From: Blepharisma stoltei | Taxonomy: Eukaryota > Ciliophora > Heterotrichea > Heterotrichida > Blepharismidae | NCBI GenBank assembly: GCA_914767885.1 | Contig: CAJZBQ010000014.1 | Span: forward strand, 682,001-746,000 | Direction: 5' to 3' | DNA length: 64,000 bases | Shown: one piece after another, positions 10,897-21,306 of the stretch | Layout of the letters: the number at the start of each line of letters is the position of its first letter | Numbering within the stretch: position 1 is the stretch's first letter | Notes under the pieces: generated by a model | What the model was told of the DNA's origin: nothing | What the model saw: only the letters and a program-made list of their open reading frames with translations | Database searches by the model: none | Translations under genes and position numbers: made by a program

Positions 10897-12297
10897 ATGC
10901 CAAAAAAGACATGCAGCTCACATAACGATTGTAACGATCACGGCGATTGCATATCTGATAAATGCAGCTGTGATTTGGGATGATTTGGGGACAAATGCAA
11001 CAAGAATGGAATTGATGAGTGAGGCGAAGAAACCTGAAAGACGCTAGTAATTGTATTTTCTATTATGTTTTTCCTTCTCTTTACGCTAGCTTTAACCAAA
11101 CTCTATAAGACTATTAACAGCGACAAGCATTGAGGAATCAACCGGACTTTTGTTAGATTATTCAGAAGCCCAAAGCACTTAAGTTTATTTTACATAAGCC
11201 TAGTTGGAGCCTTAAGAGGGATTTGAATCTCTTATGACCCTTATAGCCTAAACAATAAAATGCCTCGAGTTGGAGACCGTTTGCTTTGTGAGATGGTGTA
11301 TCCATTACTTTATGGAGTATATACATGTGTTTTATTAGTATGAGGCGGCTTATATCAAGGAATAGCATCTAAAAAAACGGATCCTTTTAGAATTTTAAGA
11401 AGAGTTCTGTTATGGATTATGATTATCTCCTTCCCTGGAATAGCCACACTGAGTATTCTTAAAGGAATGAGATATTCTAACACTACTGCTTTTATCCTTG
11501 GGTCTGTCTGTGTAGGATTGGGAATTGTAATTCTTGTTTTTGGGTTTATATTATTTACAGTATTACTTTTCTGCTACATAGACAATAATTCTAAAAAGAA
11601 TGATCTCGAAGAAGGCAAGCTTTATAGTGCTACCTTAAGTGAGGCCCAGCCAATGCTGACGACAGAGAAACAAGATGATATCCCTTTAACTCCAAATTTA
11701 TTCAGAAGGGCATCACAAATTTTTATGTTTAACGAATCTGTAAATAAAAATCAAGAAGAAGTGTTAGCTGATAGGTCAGATGACGAATGAGATCGAAATA
11801 TTTATCAAAAAAAGCAATCAAGGACTTGGTACAGCTTTCAAAGTGAGGACTTATTTGAAGACAGTGGAAAATTTGTGAGAACTAATACTAAATACGAGAG
11901 CTTTTCCATAAGATATCCATCAAAACATGGGCAAGTAAGTCACTATATTCTTAACCTCACTAAAGAAGACGGTGTGGTATTCAGAAAGATCGTTATCTTA
12001 TCAACTCTTTCAGCCATTTTAGGAATAAGTGTTCTACTCCTTTACATTTCGTTTACAATGAGTAACTGAGGAGACAAACCTCATGGTACCCTAACCGCTA
12101 TTTATGTTTCGTTTTCGCTAGAATTATTTTCTTGCGTGATTATCTATATTGTATTTACAACTCAAATAAAAGTTGAGGCTAAAGAAAGACTTAAGTTTGT
12201 TACAAGAATTTGTATTGATAAATCTGATAAAGAAGCAATTATATCGTACCCTAAAAATTTGGCTCATATTGGAGACAAATTATATTACTATTTTTAA
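10897..12297 (+). CDS. EGF-like module plus seven-transmembrane receptor-like protein
   Basis: A single 466-residue reading frame with TGA read as Trp and no insertions. Residues about 5-37 form one EGF-like module: CSSHNDCNDHGDCIS then CSCDLGWFGDKC, six or more Cys with the usual GxC-x-C-x-x-G-W-x-G spacing. Seven hydrophobic segments follow, including VIVFSIMFFLLFTLALTKLY, LWIMIISFPGIATLSIL, VCVGLGIVILVFGFILF, IVILSTLSAILGISVLLLY and a last one near IYVSFSLELFSCVIIYIVF. A long acidic loop (about residues 235-330, with DDIPLTPNLF and RSDDEWDRN) separates the fifth and sixth. There is no obvious N-terminal signal peptide and no upstream in-frame ATG, so either the first helix anchors the EGF domain outside or a 5' exon is missed. 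I do not recognise a named family; a 7-TM receptor is the simplest reading. Confidence 0.8.
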
Positions 12298-12442
12298 TTA
12301 TGTTATTGCATAGGCGTTGACTATTTGTTAAAATTTGTTTAAATCGCATTGTGGTTTTATAAATCTTTTGCTAACTCCTGAAAAAATAGACAGTACTTCT
12401 TTATAGTGATTCCTTATTAAAAATAGGAATAAAATGTGATAT

Positions 12443-12770
12443 TGAAAATGGCTACGAAGCACACTCCTGTTGAGAAGGTAGGAGCTATCCTTATGTGCAA
12501 AAAGGTGAGTGTCTACGTTATTGGAGTTGACAATGGGGCTTGAGGATGCTTCTCCGGAGGTTTTTTGTCTCTGCCAGGGCTAGATGGTTTGACTATTATA
12601 TAGCTTTCGTCTATGGGGACTATCGGGCAAATGTCATAGCGTGACTCTAACCCAGGGAGTAGATCTTTGTTCTGAGTGTGTTTCGCCAGAAAATTCAAGA
12701 AGGTGAATATTAGTGGATTGCGTTTATTAGCACTCAAGCGTATATGAACTCTGCGTAGGTCACAAAAATT
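12443..12770 (+). mobile_element. Retroposon-like GC-richer island starting AAAATGGC
   Basis: The block starts TTGAAAATGGCTACGAAGC, the same A-run plus TGGC start as the insertions at 33683 and 50287 (reverse). It contains GTGACTCTAACCCAGGGAGT, shared almost exactly with the island at 27765-28060. It lies in the 512-bp gap between two genes; the remainder of 12298-12809 is AT-rich with nothing else seen. No clear target duplication was found. Confidence 0.45.
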
Positions 12771-12809
12771 GTTGCACTATTATTATCACACTTATGATTG
12801 TGCAATCAT

Positions 12810-15800
12810 TTAATCTAATCTTATTAAAAACAGCCCAGTTTGAGAATTGACTTGACTAAGCATTTGGCTTAAGCTTTTACTTTGTTCTTCTACTCTTTGG
12901 TATTTCTATATTACCCTTACATATTCAGCAATAAACGCTTTCTTCTTCATTTCTCTTTTCTTTTTAATTCTCCAAAACCTTTGTATAATTCTTGCAGCTG
13001 CATCCTTTGAATCGAACAGCCTAACAAAATCTTCATGCTTTTCTCTATATTGTTGAAAATGAATATTTAAATTTTTAAGTTCTCTTTCAACTCCTTTTTT
13101 AGCATATTTGCACTCATCAATTTCTATTTCTTTTCTTGCTATTACAGAAACCAAAGTTTCTATTAAGTCTCCTCTGTCTTCAGATATCCATTCAAGCTGA
13201 ATGCTAAATAAGGATTACTTTTTAAACAAAATACTTGAATAAAGCGCTGATACTATGGTAAGGAGGCTTGTTAAGTGAAGTGTAAGGTCTTTTAAATTTG
13301 ATGGGTTCTTGCTTGGAGAAGTAGGAAATGCAGCATTTGTCGATAAAACTTGCCCAATTCCAGTAACCTCGAATTGTTTAAGTTGAGATAAGTGAAGAAA
13401 TGCTTCAGTTTCTTGACTTCTGCGAATTAAAGCTTCTTTCACGATTTTTCCAATCGGCAATTGCTGAATACTTATTTTTTCGTTTAATTTTTGGAATGGG
13501 AATTCTGAGCTTTTATTCACATTTTTATTTGGGCTAAGCTTTGCAGGACTTACTGATTTGCATTTCATTTCTTGCAGAGACCCTTCAATAGACTCCTGCA
13601 TTTCTAAAATCATAAGCATATGCTCCATTGTTTTATTGACCGTTAAGCTCTCTTCTTTTTCAGCATCTTTTGCTTTTTTCATTAGTGCCTCTTGCTGCAT
13701 CTGTATCATAGTTTTCGAGTTTCCAGTTTGGATCGACTTAGGCAATTTATTTCTTTCAATCCCAAACTCCTTTTCTATTTCTAAAACAGTCTTTTCAAAT
13801 GGCTTAAAAACTCGAGGATTTTTTGAAGCTTGAAGTCGCACTTGTTGGAGGAATTTATCATGTACGACCTTCGACAAATGGAAAATCTGGATGTTGTCTT
13901 GGCGGTCTAGCTGCATTCGGTCAACAATTTTACAGTAAATTGTCACTAATGATGATAGAAAATCAAAGAAGCTACCTCCTGGAGGCTGCTTATGATTTTT
14001 TAAAAAATATTTTAGCCATGGTATAAGCTGCCATTCTTCTTTTGTAGGATTTCTGGAGTTTCCTGACCTTGCTTCTTCTAGTTCTAAAGCTAGCTGCATA
14101 TTTTCTATCACATATGAAGCAATACATTGGTATTCATCTTGCTTATTAGCTTGCTGTGAGTCTTCAGCATTTTTTGTCAAATTTGTTTTTGACCGAGATC
14201 TTCCTACAGTTTTCGTTTCTTCTTTTGTACTAAAAAAGTTCATTTCAACCTTTCTTAAAGCTGCCTTTGTAGCAATAACAAGCTCAGTAGCTTCTTTTAG
14301 ATCCTTTTTAAGTAAAGAATTTTCTAACAATAAATCATTTATCTGCTTGGTGTCAGCTGTTACTGTGCTGCTTTTTCTTCTTGTGTAGAGCTGAACTTCT
14401 AAAGAAGTTGATGGATCATTATATCTTTCACTTGGAAGCTGAGGAGACGGTGATTCTTTGTCTATATTGAAGTCCTCGCTCATTTCTATGTCTTTTTCTC
14501 TGATAATTGATTCCATTTGTACAGTTAATGATGCGATTTCTTCTTTTTGTTTTTTTATTGTTGCTTCATAGTCTTTAGTAGCTTGGATGCTTGATTGAGT
14601 AAGAGAGTCTATTTCTTTTTGTTTTGCGTCTACAATTAATTCAAGATTTCTTTGGTGCTGAGCTTCGCTTTCTCTTTTGTCTTTATCAAATTTGGAATTA
14701 ATCTGCGTGATTTCACTCATATATTTTTCTTTGATTTGTTTCTTTTCATTCTCAAGTTTAGCTGTTAATTCTTTTATAATTTTTTCTTTTTCTGCTAAAA
14801 ATTTTGAAGAAAGTTCATTGAGCTGGCTGTTTTGTTTGGAAATTTGGTCATCTTTATTCTTCAGAATAAATTCATGCTTCTGTATTTCAGTGTGATATTC
14901 TTTCTCCTTTGCCTCGAGCTGAGATTTTAAAGATTGAGACAATTCTTCTAATTGCTTATCAAATGCTTTTTTATCTTTTTTAATTTTTAACTCATAATGA
15001 GCTTGAAGGTCTTTTGTGTCCTTTACATACTTTTCTTCAGCAGCTTTTTCCAACATTTTTTTCTCTTCATCAGACTTTTTCATTGCTTCTTCAAATTCAC
15101 ATTTGATTTTCGTAATTTCAATTTTTGCCTTCTTTTGACAGGTATATTGTATACCCAATAAATCATTTTTAAATTTCTGAATTTGCTCAATTTTTTTATT
15201 AACTCTTTCAGTAATTTCGTTTTGGAATTTGTCAAACATTTTTTCAACCGTCCTAAATCCATTAGCAAATTCATTTTTTAAGTTTTGGAATTGTTTGCTT
15301 CTATTTCTGACTTCTTGTCTATAGTTTGAAATAGCGTTTTCTTTTTCTTTTAAGTCTTCATTTAGCTTGCTAGCTCTTTGCTCAACAGCTGACTTTTGAG
15401 TATTTAAATTTTTATTTTCCCTTAATAAGCTTTCATATTCTACCTTTAAGTGAGTATAAATGTCATTTAATTGGCTTAGCTCGCCTTCTTTCTTTTCAAG
15501 CTTATCACGCTCTTCTTTTATTTTTTCTGCTAAAACACTCTTTTTGTTGGCTAGTTTTTTATTGCTTTCTCCTGTCTCTTCAAGCTGTCTTAGAAAAGTG
15601 TCCTTGTCTATGACTAGCTGTGTGTTATAGAACTTTCTTTTCAATAGCGCGATAAGGCGCATTCCTAGGGTTTACCGGAGGGTCTTGGACATATGAAAAA
15701 ACCTGCTATTCCTTATTCATGGGGGAGACAAACAGCCTAAATAAAGAATTGTGCCTGATTAATCTCGGGAACTTGAAGAGAGGCTGTGTGGAAAATTTAT

Positions 15801-18800
15801 ATTTTGGTTCGTCAAATGGATCTGACGAGCCAATTCTGGCCAGCACTTGAAATAAAAAATGATAGTTGCAGAATTTTATTAATTTTCTGATGAAGAGTAT
15901 GATCAGAATTTTAATAAATGGCACAGGATCAAGTAATTAATTAAGTCACTATGAAAAATTCAAATTATAAAAATCATTACTGGCATCGTCTCCCTAAGGC
16001 AGTAAAGAGTACTCATTACGTTTACTTTATGCTTTAATTATCTCTTTAATCTTCTATTAAAAGTTTGAAAAATTATAAAAAATTAAAAAATTATTAAGAT
16101 GGTTAAGTCACTATGACAAAAGTCAAAATTTTAAAATCATTACTGGCATCGTCTCCCTAAGGCAGTAAAGAGTACTCATTACGTTTACTTTATGCTTAAA
16201 TTATCTCTTTAATCTTCTATTAAAAGTTTGGATTTTTTAAAAAATTTAAAAAATTATTAAGATGGTTAAGTCACTATGAAAAAAAATCAAAATTTAAAAA
16301 TCATTACTGGCATCGTCTCCCTAAGGCAGTAAAGAGTACTCATTACATTTACTTAATGCTTTAATTATCTCTTTAAATCTTCTATTAAAAGTTTGGATTT
16401 TTAAAAAATTAAAAAATTATTAAGATGGTTAAGTCACTATGAAAAAAGTCAAAATTTAAAAATCATTAATGGCATCTTCTCCCTAAGGCAGTAAAGAGTA
16501 TTCATTACGTTATTTTAACGATTTAATTATCGCTTCAAATCTTCTATTAAAAGTTTGAATTTTGAATTTTATTGTCAAAAGGAATTATTAAAATTCTAAT
16601 CATACTCTTCATCAGAAAATTAATAAAATTCTGCAACTATCATTTTTTATTTCAAGTACTGGCCAGAATTGGCTCGTCAGATCCATTTGACGAAACCAAA
16701 ATATAAATTTTCCACACAGCCTCTCTTCAAGTTCTCGAGATTAACCAGGCACAATTCTTTATTTAGGCTGTTTGTCTCCCCCATGAATAAGGAATAGCAG
16801 GTTTTCATATGTCCAAGACCATTCGGTAAAACCTAGGAATGCGCCTTATCGCGCTATTGAAGAGAAAGTTCTATATATTCCTGAGCAGATTTTAACTCTT
16901 TTATTAAATTTTCGCATTGAAGCTGAGCCAGCATTTTTTCTTTTTCAGCATTTTCTAAAATAATCGCTTTTTCTTTTAATTCTACTTCAATTGTATCATG
17001 CTCTTTTCATGCTTCTTCAACTTGACTTTTTAAGTCTAAATTGTCAGAAATGAGTTCTTGCAGCCTTCTTTGTGTATCCTTTAGCTCATTTTGCACATAT
17101 TCTTTGCTTTCTTCTAAAATCTGCACTTCGTGGATTTTTTCTTCAAATTCTACTGTTTTTGTTGAAAGTGACTGAACTTTATTTTGCAAATCATTTTTCT
17201 CTTTTAATAGGCTTTCTTTATCATTTTTATATTTTTCAGCTTCCTCTTTTACCATTCTTAATTGCTCTTTAAACTCGTTAACTGTTTTTTCAAACTCTTT
17301 TTCTTTCTCAGAAACTTGTGCTTTTAATAGTAATCTTTCTTTTTCAGCTGCTGATTTTCATTCCTCAACCTTTTTCTCCGTTTGCGTTTTAATTTTATCC
17401 TGATTTCTCTTAGCCCTTTCCAGTTCTTTCTCAAAAGTTTCAATTTCTTCTTGATGCTGGGCTTTTGAAAAAATCAGTTCATCTCTTGTTTCCTGCAAAT
17501 CTCTGTCTTTTGCTTTTACTTGTTCTTGTAAATTTAAAAAATTTGACTGGATTTGAGCGACCCTTTCTTTTTCAGTGCTTAGTTTATTTTTTATTTCATC
17601 TAATTCAGTTGATAGTTGGCTTGTCCTTATAAGCCTGTCATTTCTTTCCTGCTCCAGCTCAGCTTGACACCTCTTTAAGTCTTTCTTTAGTTCTTTATTT
17701 TTTTCTTGAATTTCCATCATCTGCGATTTAGATTGATTTATGTCTTGTTCTTGCTCAAGCATAAGCTTCTCTATTTCTTCCATATCTCTTCTTTGATCTT
17801 CATCTTTTTTGTTTATTCTAGCTTGATAATAAGCATGGATTTTTTGAATTTCAGCTTTTTTGCTTTCTTCAAGCTCGATTAAAGCTGCAGGACTGGCACC
17901 TGAGTTTTTTTTAATCTCTTCAATTAAAATTTCCAAGTTTTCTTTTTCTGTGGTAGTTTTTTCAAGTTTTTCTCTTAGCCCAGAAATTTCATTGAGCAAC
18001 TGTTGTTTTTCTAAATACCATGAATTGTTGCCATCATTTATTCGATCTAGCTCTGCTTGAAGTTGAGCGCATAGTGCTTTATAATCAACTTTCTTATTGA
18101 TTTCAGGCCTGTTTTCTACTTTCATAGCTCTCGTTCCAAACGCTAATGAAGAAAGACTTTCCTGCAAATGCGAAATAGAAGGTCCAATTGTTAAAATCAA
18201 TGAAGTCTTAGAATTCCCTCCAAGTGAATCTTCAAGTAGCCTTGTTAATTTTGAATCCCTAAACGGCACATATTTTGCTTTCTTATCAGCCAAAGCTTGA
18301 ATACAATTCCCAAGTGCTAAAAGTGCCAAATTAATATTTTTCGCTTCATCAAGCCTGCTTCCTACAGCTTTCGATTTTTTCACTCTTTCACTTCCTGCTA
18401 AATCTACCAAAAACAATGTACTTTTCGTCATGCTATTATCGCCGCTTTCTCCTTGTTTTTCTAATTCTTCTATCTGTTCTTCTGTCAATCTTACTCTTTT
18501 TTCAACTTTTACCATATAAACAGCATGAGACCGGCTAGACGTCGAATTCATGCTGGTAAATGCTGTGTTTCTATTTTTATCGCCAATATACATGAGCTCC
18601 ATACATTCCCTTGTTGAGCCTACATTTACTCATGAAATTCCAGATAAATAAACCCCTTCATCAGGGTCTTCTCGGATACGAATTTGTTTGTCATTGCTGG
18701 GAAATAATAAATCCTGAAGCATTTCCATGTATAGTTGAAGAAATCCTACTTGGACTGTATAAGCGTGATTGGAATCTTCTTGAATATGCTGAAAAATCTG

Positions 18801-19514
18801 CTGTATTGCGCGAGGAGTTACCCCTCTAGAATCTCCTTGACCGCCCATCATTGTAAATGTTTTTCCTGTTCCTGTTTGTCCATATGCAAATATTGTTCCA
18901 TTATATCCTTGAAGAACGCTATCAACTACTGGCTTTGCTGCTTTATCGTAAACTTCGGACTGTGAAGTACCATAATCAAAGGCAGAGTCAAAATTAAATG
19001 TCTTTTTGTCAAAATCCTTTTTTATTACAACAATTCCTTTTGAAGGATCAATAAAATCAATTGATGAGTCCCTGCCAGATCTATTTATATCGTCATCATT
19101 AAAGGGGCGAACTCGTAAATGTACCATCACTCTTTCGTAAGGATCCTCCCCTCATTTGTCCAATTTTCTAGTCTTTTTTTCTAAAAAAAAATAATTTCAG
19201 GACCTCATTTGTCCCAAAATCTAATCAAAAATGATTTGTCCCATTTTCTAGTCTTTTTGGATTTTTTCGAATGTCCTAAATTTTAGTTTTTTACTTTAAA
19301 AAACTAGAAAATGAGACAGTTGAGGACCTGAAAAATTTTTTTTTCTATCAAAATTTTGACTAGAAAATTGGACAAATGAGGTTCTAAAAAAATGTTTTTT
19401 TCTATAAAAAAACTAGAAAAATGGACAAATGATAAAAGACTAGAAAATTGGACAAATGAGGGGAGATCCTTATTTACCTTGCTTTTTGAGCTCCTCAGGT
19501 ATATTGGATGACAT
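12810..19514 (-). CDS. Kinesin with N-terminal motor, long coiled coil and IQ motif
   Basis: This is a microtubule motor of 1,697 residues after removing two insertions and two 15-nt introns. The start MSSNIPEELKKQGKYERV lies beyond the IES at 19138-19472. The motor follows: HLRVRPFNDDD, the P-loop AYGQTGTGKTFTMMG, NSTSSRSHAVY (switch I), LVDLAGSERVKKSKAVG (switch II) and YVPFRDSKLTRLLEDSLGGNS. About 1,200 residues of heptad-type, K/E-rich coiled coil follow, spanning the 1.25-kb element at 15626-16877. Near the C-terminus, AAARIIQRFWRIKKK is an IQ-type calmodulin-binding motif. Introns at 13204-13218 and 12906-12920 lead to a short last exon ending TAA at 12810. Motor features suggest a plus-end N-kinesin, but the subfamily is unclear. 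Confidence 0.9.
12906..12920 (-). other. 15-nt intron in kinesin gene
   Basis: GTAAGGGTAATATAG on the minus strand. If unspliced, its last three bases are an in-frame TAG. Removing it extends the frame through KYQRVEEQSKSLSQML to TAA at 12810. It is less certain than the upstream intron because the last exon is not conserved sequence I recognise. Confidence 0.65.
13204..13218 (-). other. 15-nt intron in kinesin gene
   Basis: GTAATCCTTATTTAG on the minus strand. Unspliced, the reading frame stops at TAA immediately. Splicing joins the coiled-coil frame ending LYSSILFKK to NIQLEWISEDRGDLI and the IQ motif exon. The size and GTAA...TAG ends match the other introns in this window. Confidence 0.85.
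15626..16877. mobile_element. 1.25-kb element with ~290-bp TIRs and tandem repeats in kinesin gene
   Basis: Long inverted repeats of about 290 bp (15628-15925 and about 16585-16875) start TAGAACTTTCTTTTCAATAG, continue with CGCGATAAGGCGCATTCC, and enclose four tandem units. The target repeat is TATA (15626-15629, 16874-16877). Removing 1,248 bp restores ELKSAQEY-NTQLVIDKD in the coiled coil. No transposase frame is present, so it is non-autonomous. A related end begins at about 62282. Confidence 0.92.
15941..16575. repeat. Four tandem ~162-bp units inside the kinesin element
   Basis: Units start with TTAAGTCACTATGA at about 15941, 16103, 16266 and 16429, so the period is 162-163 bp. Each contains CATTACTGGCATCGTCTCCC and GGCAGTAAAGAGTACTCATT, and ends in TTCTATTAAAAGTTTG. 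The fourth copy is the most diverged. The units carry no reading frame. Confidence 0.92.
19138..19472. mobile_element. TA-bounded IES with TTTGTCC repeats in kinesin 5' coding region
   Basis: TA repeats (19138-19139, 19471-19472) bound 333 bp. The TIRs run AAGGATCCTCCCCTCATTTG and on through TCCAATTTTCTAGTC, about 34 bp. The interior is built almost entirely of further copies of the ATTTGTCCAATTTTCTAGTC motif: about three in one direction in the left half and four inverted in the right half. Excision joins GKYERVMVHLRVRPF in frame to the MSSNIPEELKKQ start. Confidence 0.88.
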
Positions 19515-19956
19515 TATAAATTTTAAATTGTTATTATTGGAAAAGAATGGATGTTTGATTATTGGGCATAAGAATAAATAAATTTAATGCCATTGATACT
19601 TTTATGCTAGTCCTGTAAAGGATAGGTTTTAAATTTTAAAATTGAAAAATTAATTATTTCAACAATATTGATTTTGAAGATGTGGAGGCTTACAAGTTAA
19701 GTAAAATTAAATAATTAAATTTATTTTTTATTTTGGTAAAATTTATGCAATGATTTCAATGCATTTCGGATAGCTGCTTCAACTTATTATAAATTAATTT
19801 ATCTAATGGGAAAGCTTTAAATTAAATTTGAGACTATTATGCCGGCCTTATTATATTTATTTAATTATTATATTGAATAGTCTTATTCGTTCCAAGCATC
19901 AAACCAGAAAAATATATCAAATTATAAATAATAGTAAGTTATAAGATTATATTTAA

Positions 19957-20010
19957 ATGGATTGCGCTCAAAAATTTGCATATGTTCAAGAGGAAGCGGC
20001 AAGCATTTAA
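19957..20010 (+). pseudogene. Truncated copy of the 21013 gene start (MDCAQKFAYVQEE)
   Basis: The 17-codon frame MDCAQKFAYVQEEAASI aligns with MECAHNFAYAEEEDEDL at 21013: Cys3, Ala4, Phe7, Ala8, Tyr9 and the acidic run correspond, and the DNA matches over about 40 bp. It then stops at TAA. It may be a broken duplicate of the gene 1 kb downstream or a chance short match. Confidence 0.35.
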
Positions 20011-20334
20011 TTCAAAAAAAATGGGAAGTATAAAATAGGCTAATCCATTGAATAAAGTTAAAATTCTTTAGACTAATTTTATGAAAATTAATATAAGGTA
20101 AATTTTTAAAATTAATTTTTTTGCATTTTTTCTATTCTTAAAAAATCTTTAATGTTTAATTCATTTATCAAGGTTGATTGAATGAGTTGCAATATTTTTT
20201 AAAGAAAGTTTAACTCAATAATCATATATATAAATCATACAGTAATTAGCATTAAAAGCAATAATCAATATTTATTATTATTATTATTTATAAACTTGAA
20301 AGCTCAGTTCAGTTTTTTTTAGTTTCCCCTATTC

Positions 20335-20830
20335 TTATATAATACGCTTGAATAGAACTTTTTAACCCAATAATTAGTTTTTATTCGAAATTTAAATTTA
20401 AGCTCATTATTAATAGATCTTATTATTCCGAACATCGGATTTGAGCATATCTAATAAGAAGTCTTTTTAAAAAAAATTCCTATCTTTAATTATCTCTTTA
20501 ATAAATAACCTTTTTAAAAATTAAAACTTGAAGAACTTTTTACCCAATAATACCTTTATATTCAAACTTTAAATTCAAATTCACTATTTATAGATCTCGA
20601 TTTTCCACATTTTGGATATGAGCACAAAATAAGCAAGAGATGCCATTTTTTAAAAAATTTCTCTCACCATCTTTAATTTTGTGTTATATCTTTTGAAGCA
20701 CTTTTTAACCAAATAATACGCTTTTATTTAGAAATTAAATTTAAATGCACTGGCTATACATCTCAATTTTCCGCATTTTGGATTGGGCATAAGATATGCT
20801 TATATTATTTAAAAAATTAAATAGGGGAAT
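20335..20830. repeat. Three diverged ~165-180-bp tandem repeats
   Basis: Three copies start GAACTTTTTAACCCAATAAT (20355), GAACTTTTTACCCAATAATA (20530) and GCACTTTTTAACCAAATAAT (20697). Each continues with TTTAAATTTAA..TCACT..ATAGATCT..ATTTTCC.CATTTTGGAT..GAGCAT. They lie in the long gap 19515-21012, which is otherwise AT-rich. Confidence 0.7.
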
Positions 20831-20869
20831 TTTACCAGAAACCTAAATCAATAAAAATATAAATGCTGA

Positions 20870-20989
20870 ATAGCGTCTTCACGCTTATGGACTCCGATAG
20901 TTCCGATATCTTCCGAGGAGATCGGAGAATTGTGTCATCAGCCCTTTCATCTTCTTGAGAGATACCGTCCATAAGCGTGGAGACGCTAT
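20870..20989. repeat. 120-bp fold-back element upstream of the 21013 gene
   Basis: ATAGCGTCTTCACGCTTATG with GGAC after it pairs with GTCCATAAGCGTGGAGACGC and TAT at the other end, a TIR of about 23 bp. The interior has CCGATAGTTCCGATATCTTCC. It ends 24 bp before an ATG, so it sits in a promoter or 5' UTR. Confidence 0.75.
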
Positions 20990-21012
20990 ATTTCAATTTT
21001 AAATATTAAACC

Positions 21013-21240
21013 ATGGAGTGCGCTCATAATTTTGCCTATGCCGAGGAAGAAGACGAGGATCTTGGAATGGATCTTTTTGGTGGTGAGGAGGAAAAAAAGC
21101 AAGTTTCAAAGCCCTCTGATTCAAAAATGCATGTCAGAAGTTCATCGATTGAGATGCTGCCCAATCCACAGCAAAAGGCTATACATTTTGCAGCACTATT
21201 TCAATCGGCCAGTTTATCTCAAAAATATTATCGCCTTTAA
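21013..21240 (+). CDS. Short acidic hypothetical protein
   Basis: This 75-residue frame begins MECAHNFAYAEEEDEDLGMDLFGGEEEKKQ. The acidic stretch EEEDEDLGMDLFG resembles the C-terminal tail of ribosomal stalk proteins P0/P1/P2 (acidic residues then D-x-G-x-x-L-F), but here it is near the N-terminus and no stalk dimerisation domain precedes it. The rest (HVRSSSIEMLPNPQQKA...LSQKYYRL) is unrecognised. The stop is TAA at 21238, only 66 bp before the start of the next gene. A related start occurs at 19957. It may be a genuine small gene or the first exon of something with an intron I have missed. Confidence 0.4.
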   Translation: MECAHNFAYAEEEDEDLGMDLFGGEEEKKQVSKPSDSKMHVRSSSIEMLPNPQQKAIHFAALFQSASLSQKYYRL

Positions 21241-21306
21241 AACTCTATCTTCATACTGATAAGAACTACCTATACAAAATAAATAATATAGATCCCATCC
21301 TCAAAG

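Noticed and set aside
15941-16575. Possible CRISPR-like array
   Set aside because: The units are long (~162 bp), directly adjacent with no variable spacers, and lie inside TIRs of a eukaryotic element.
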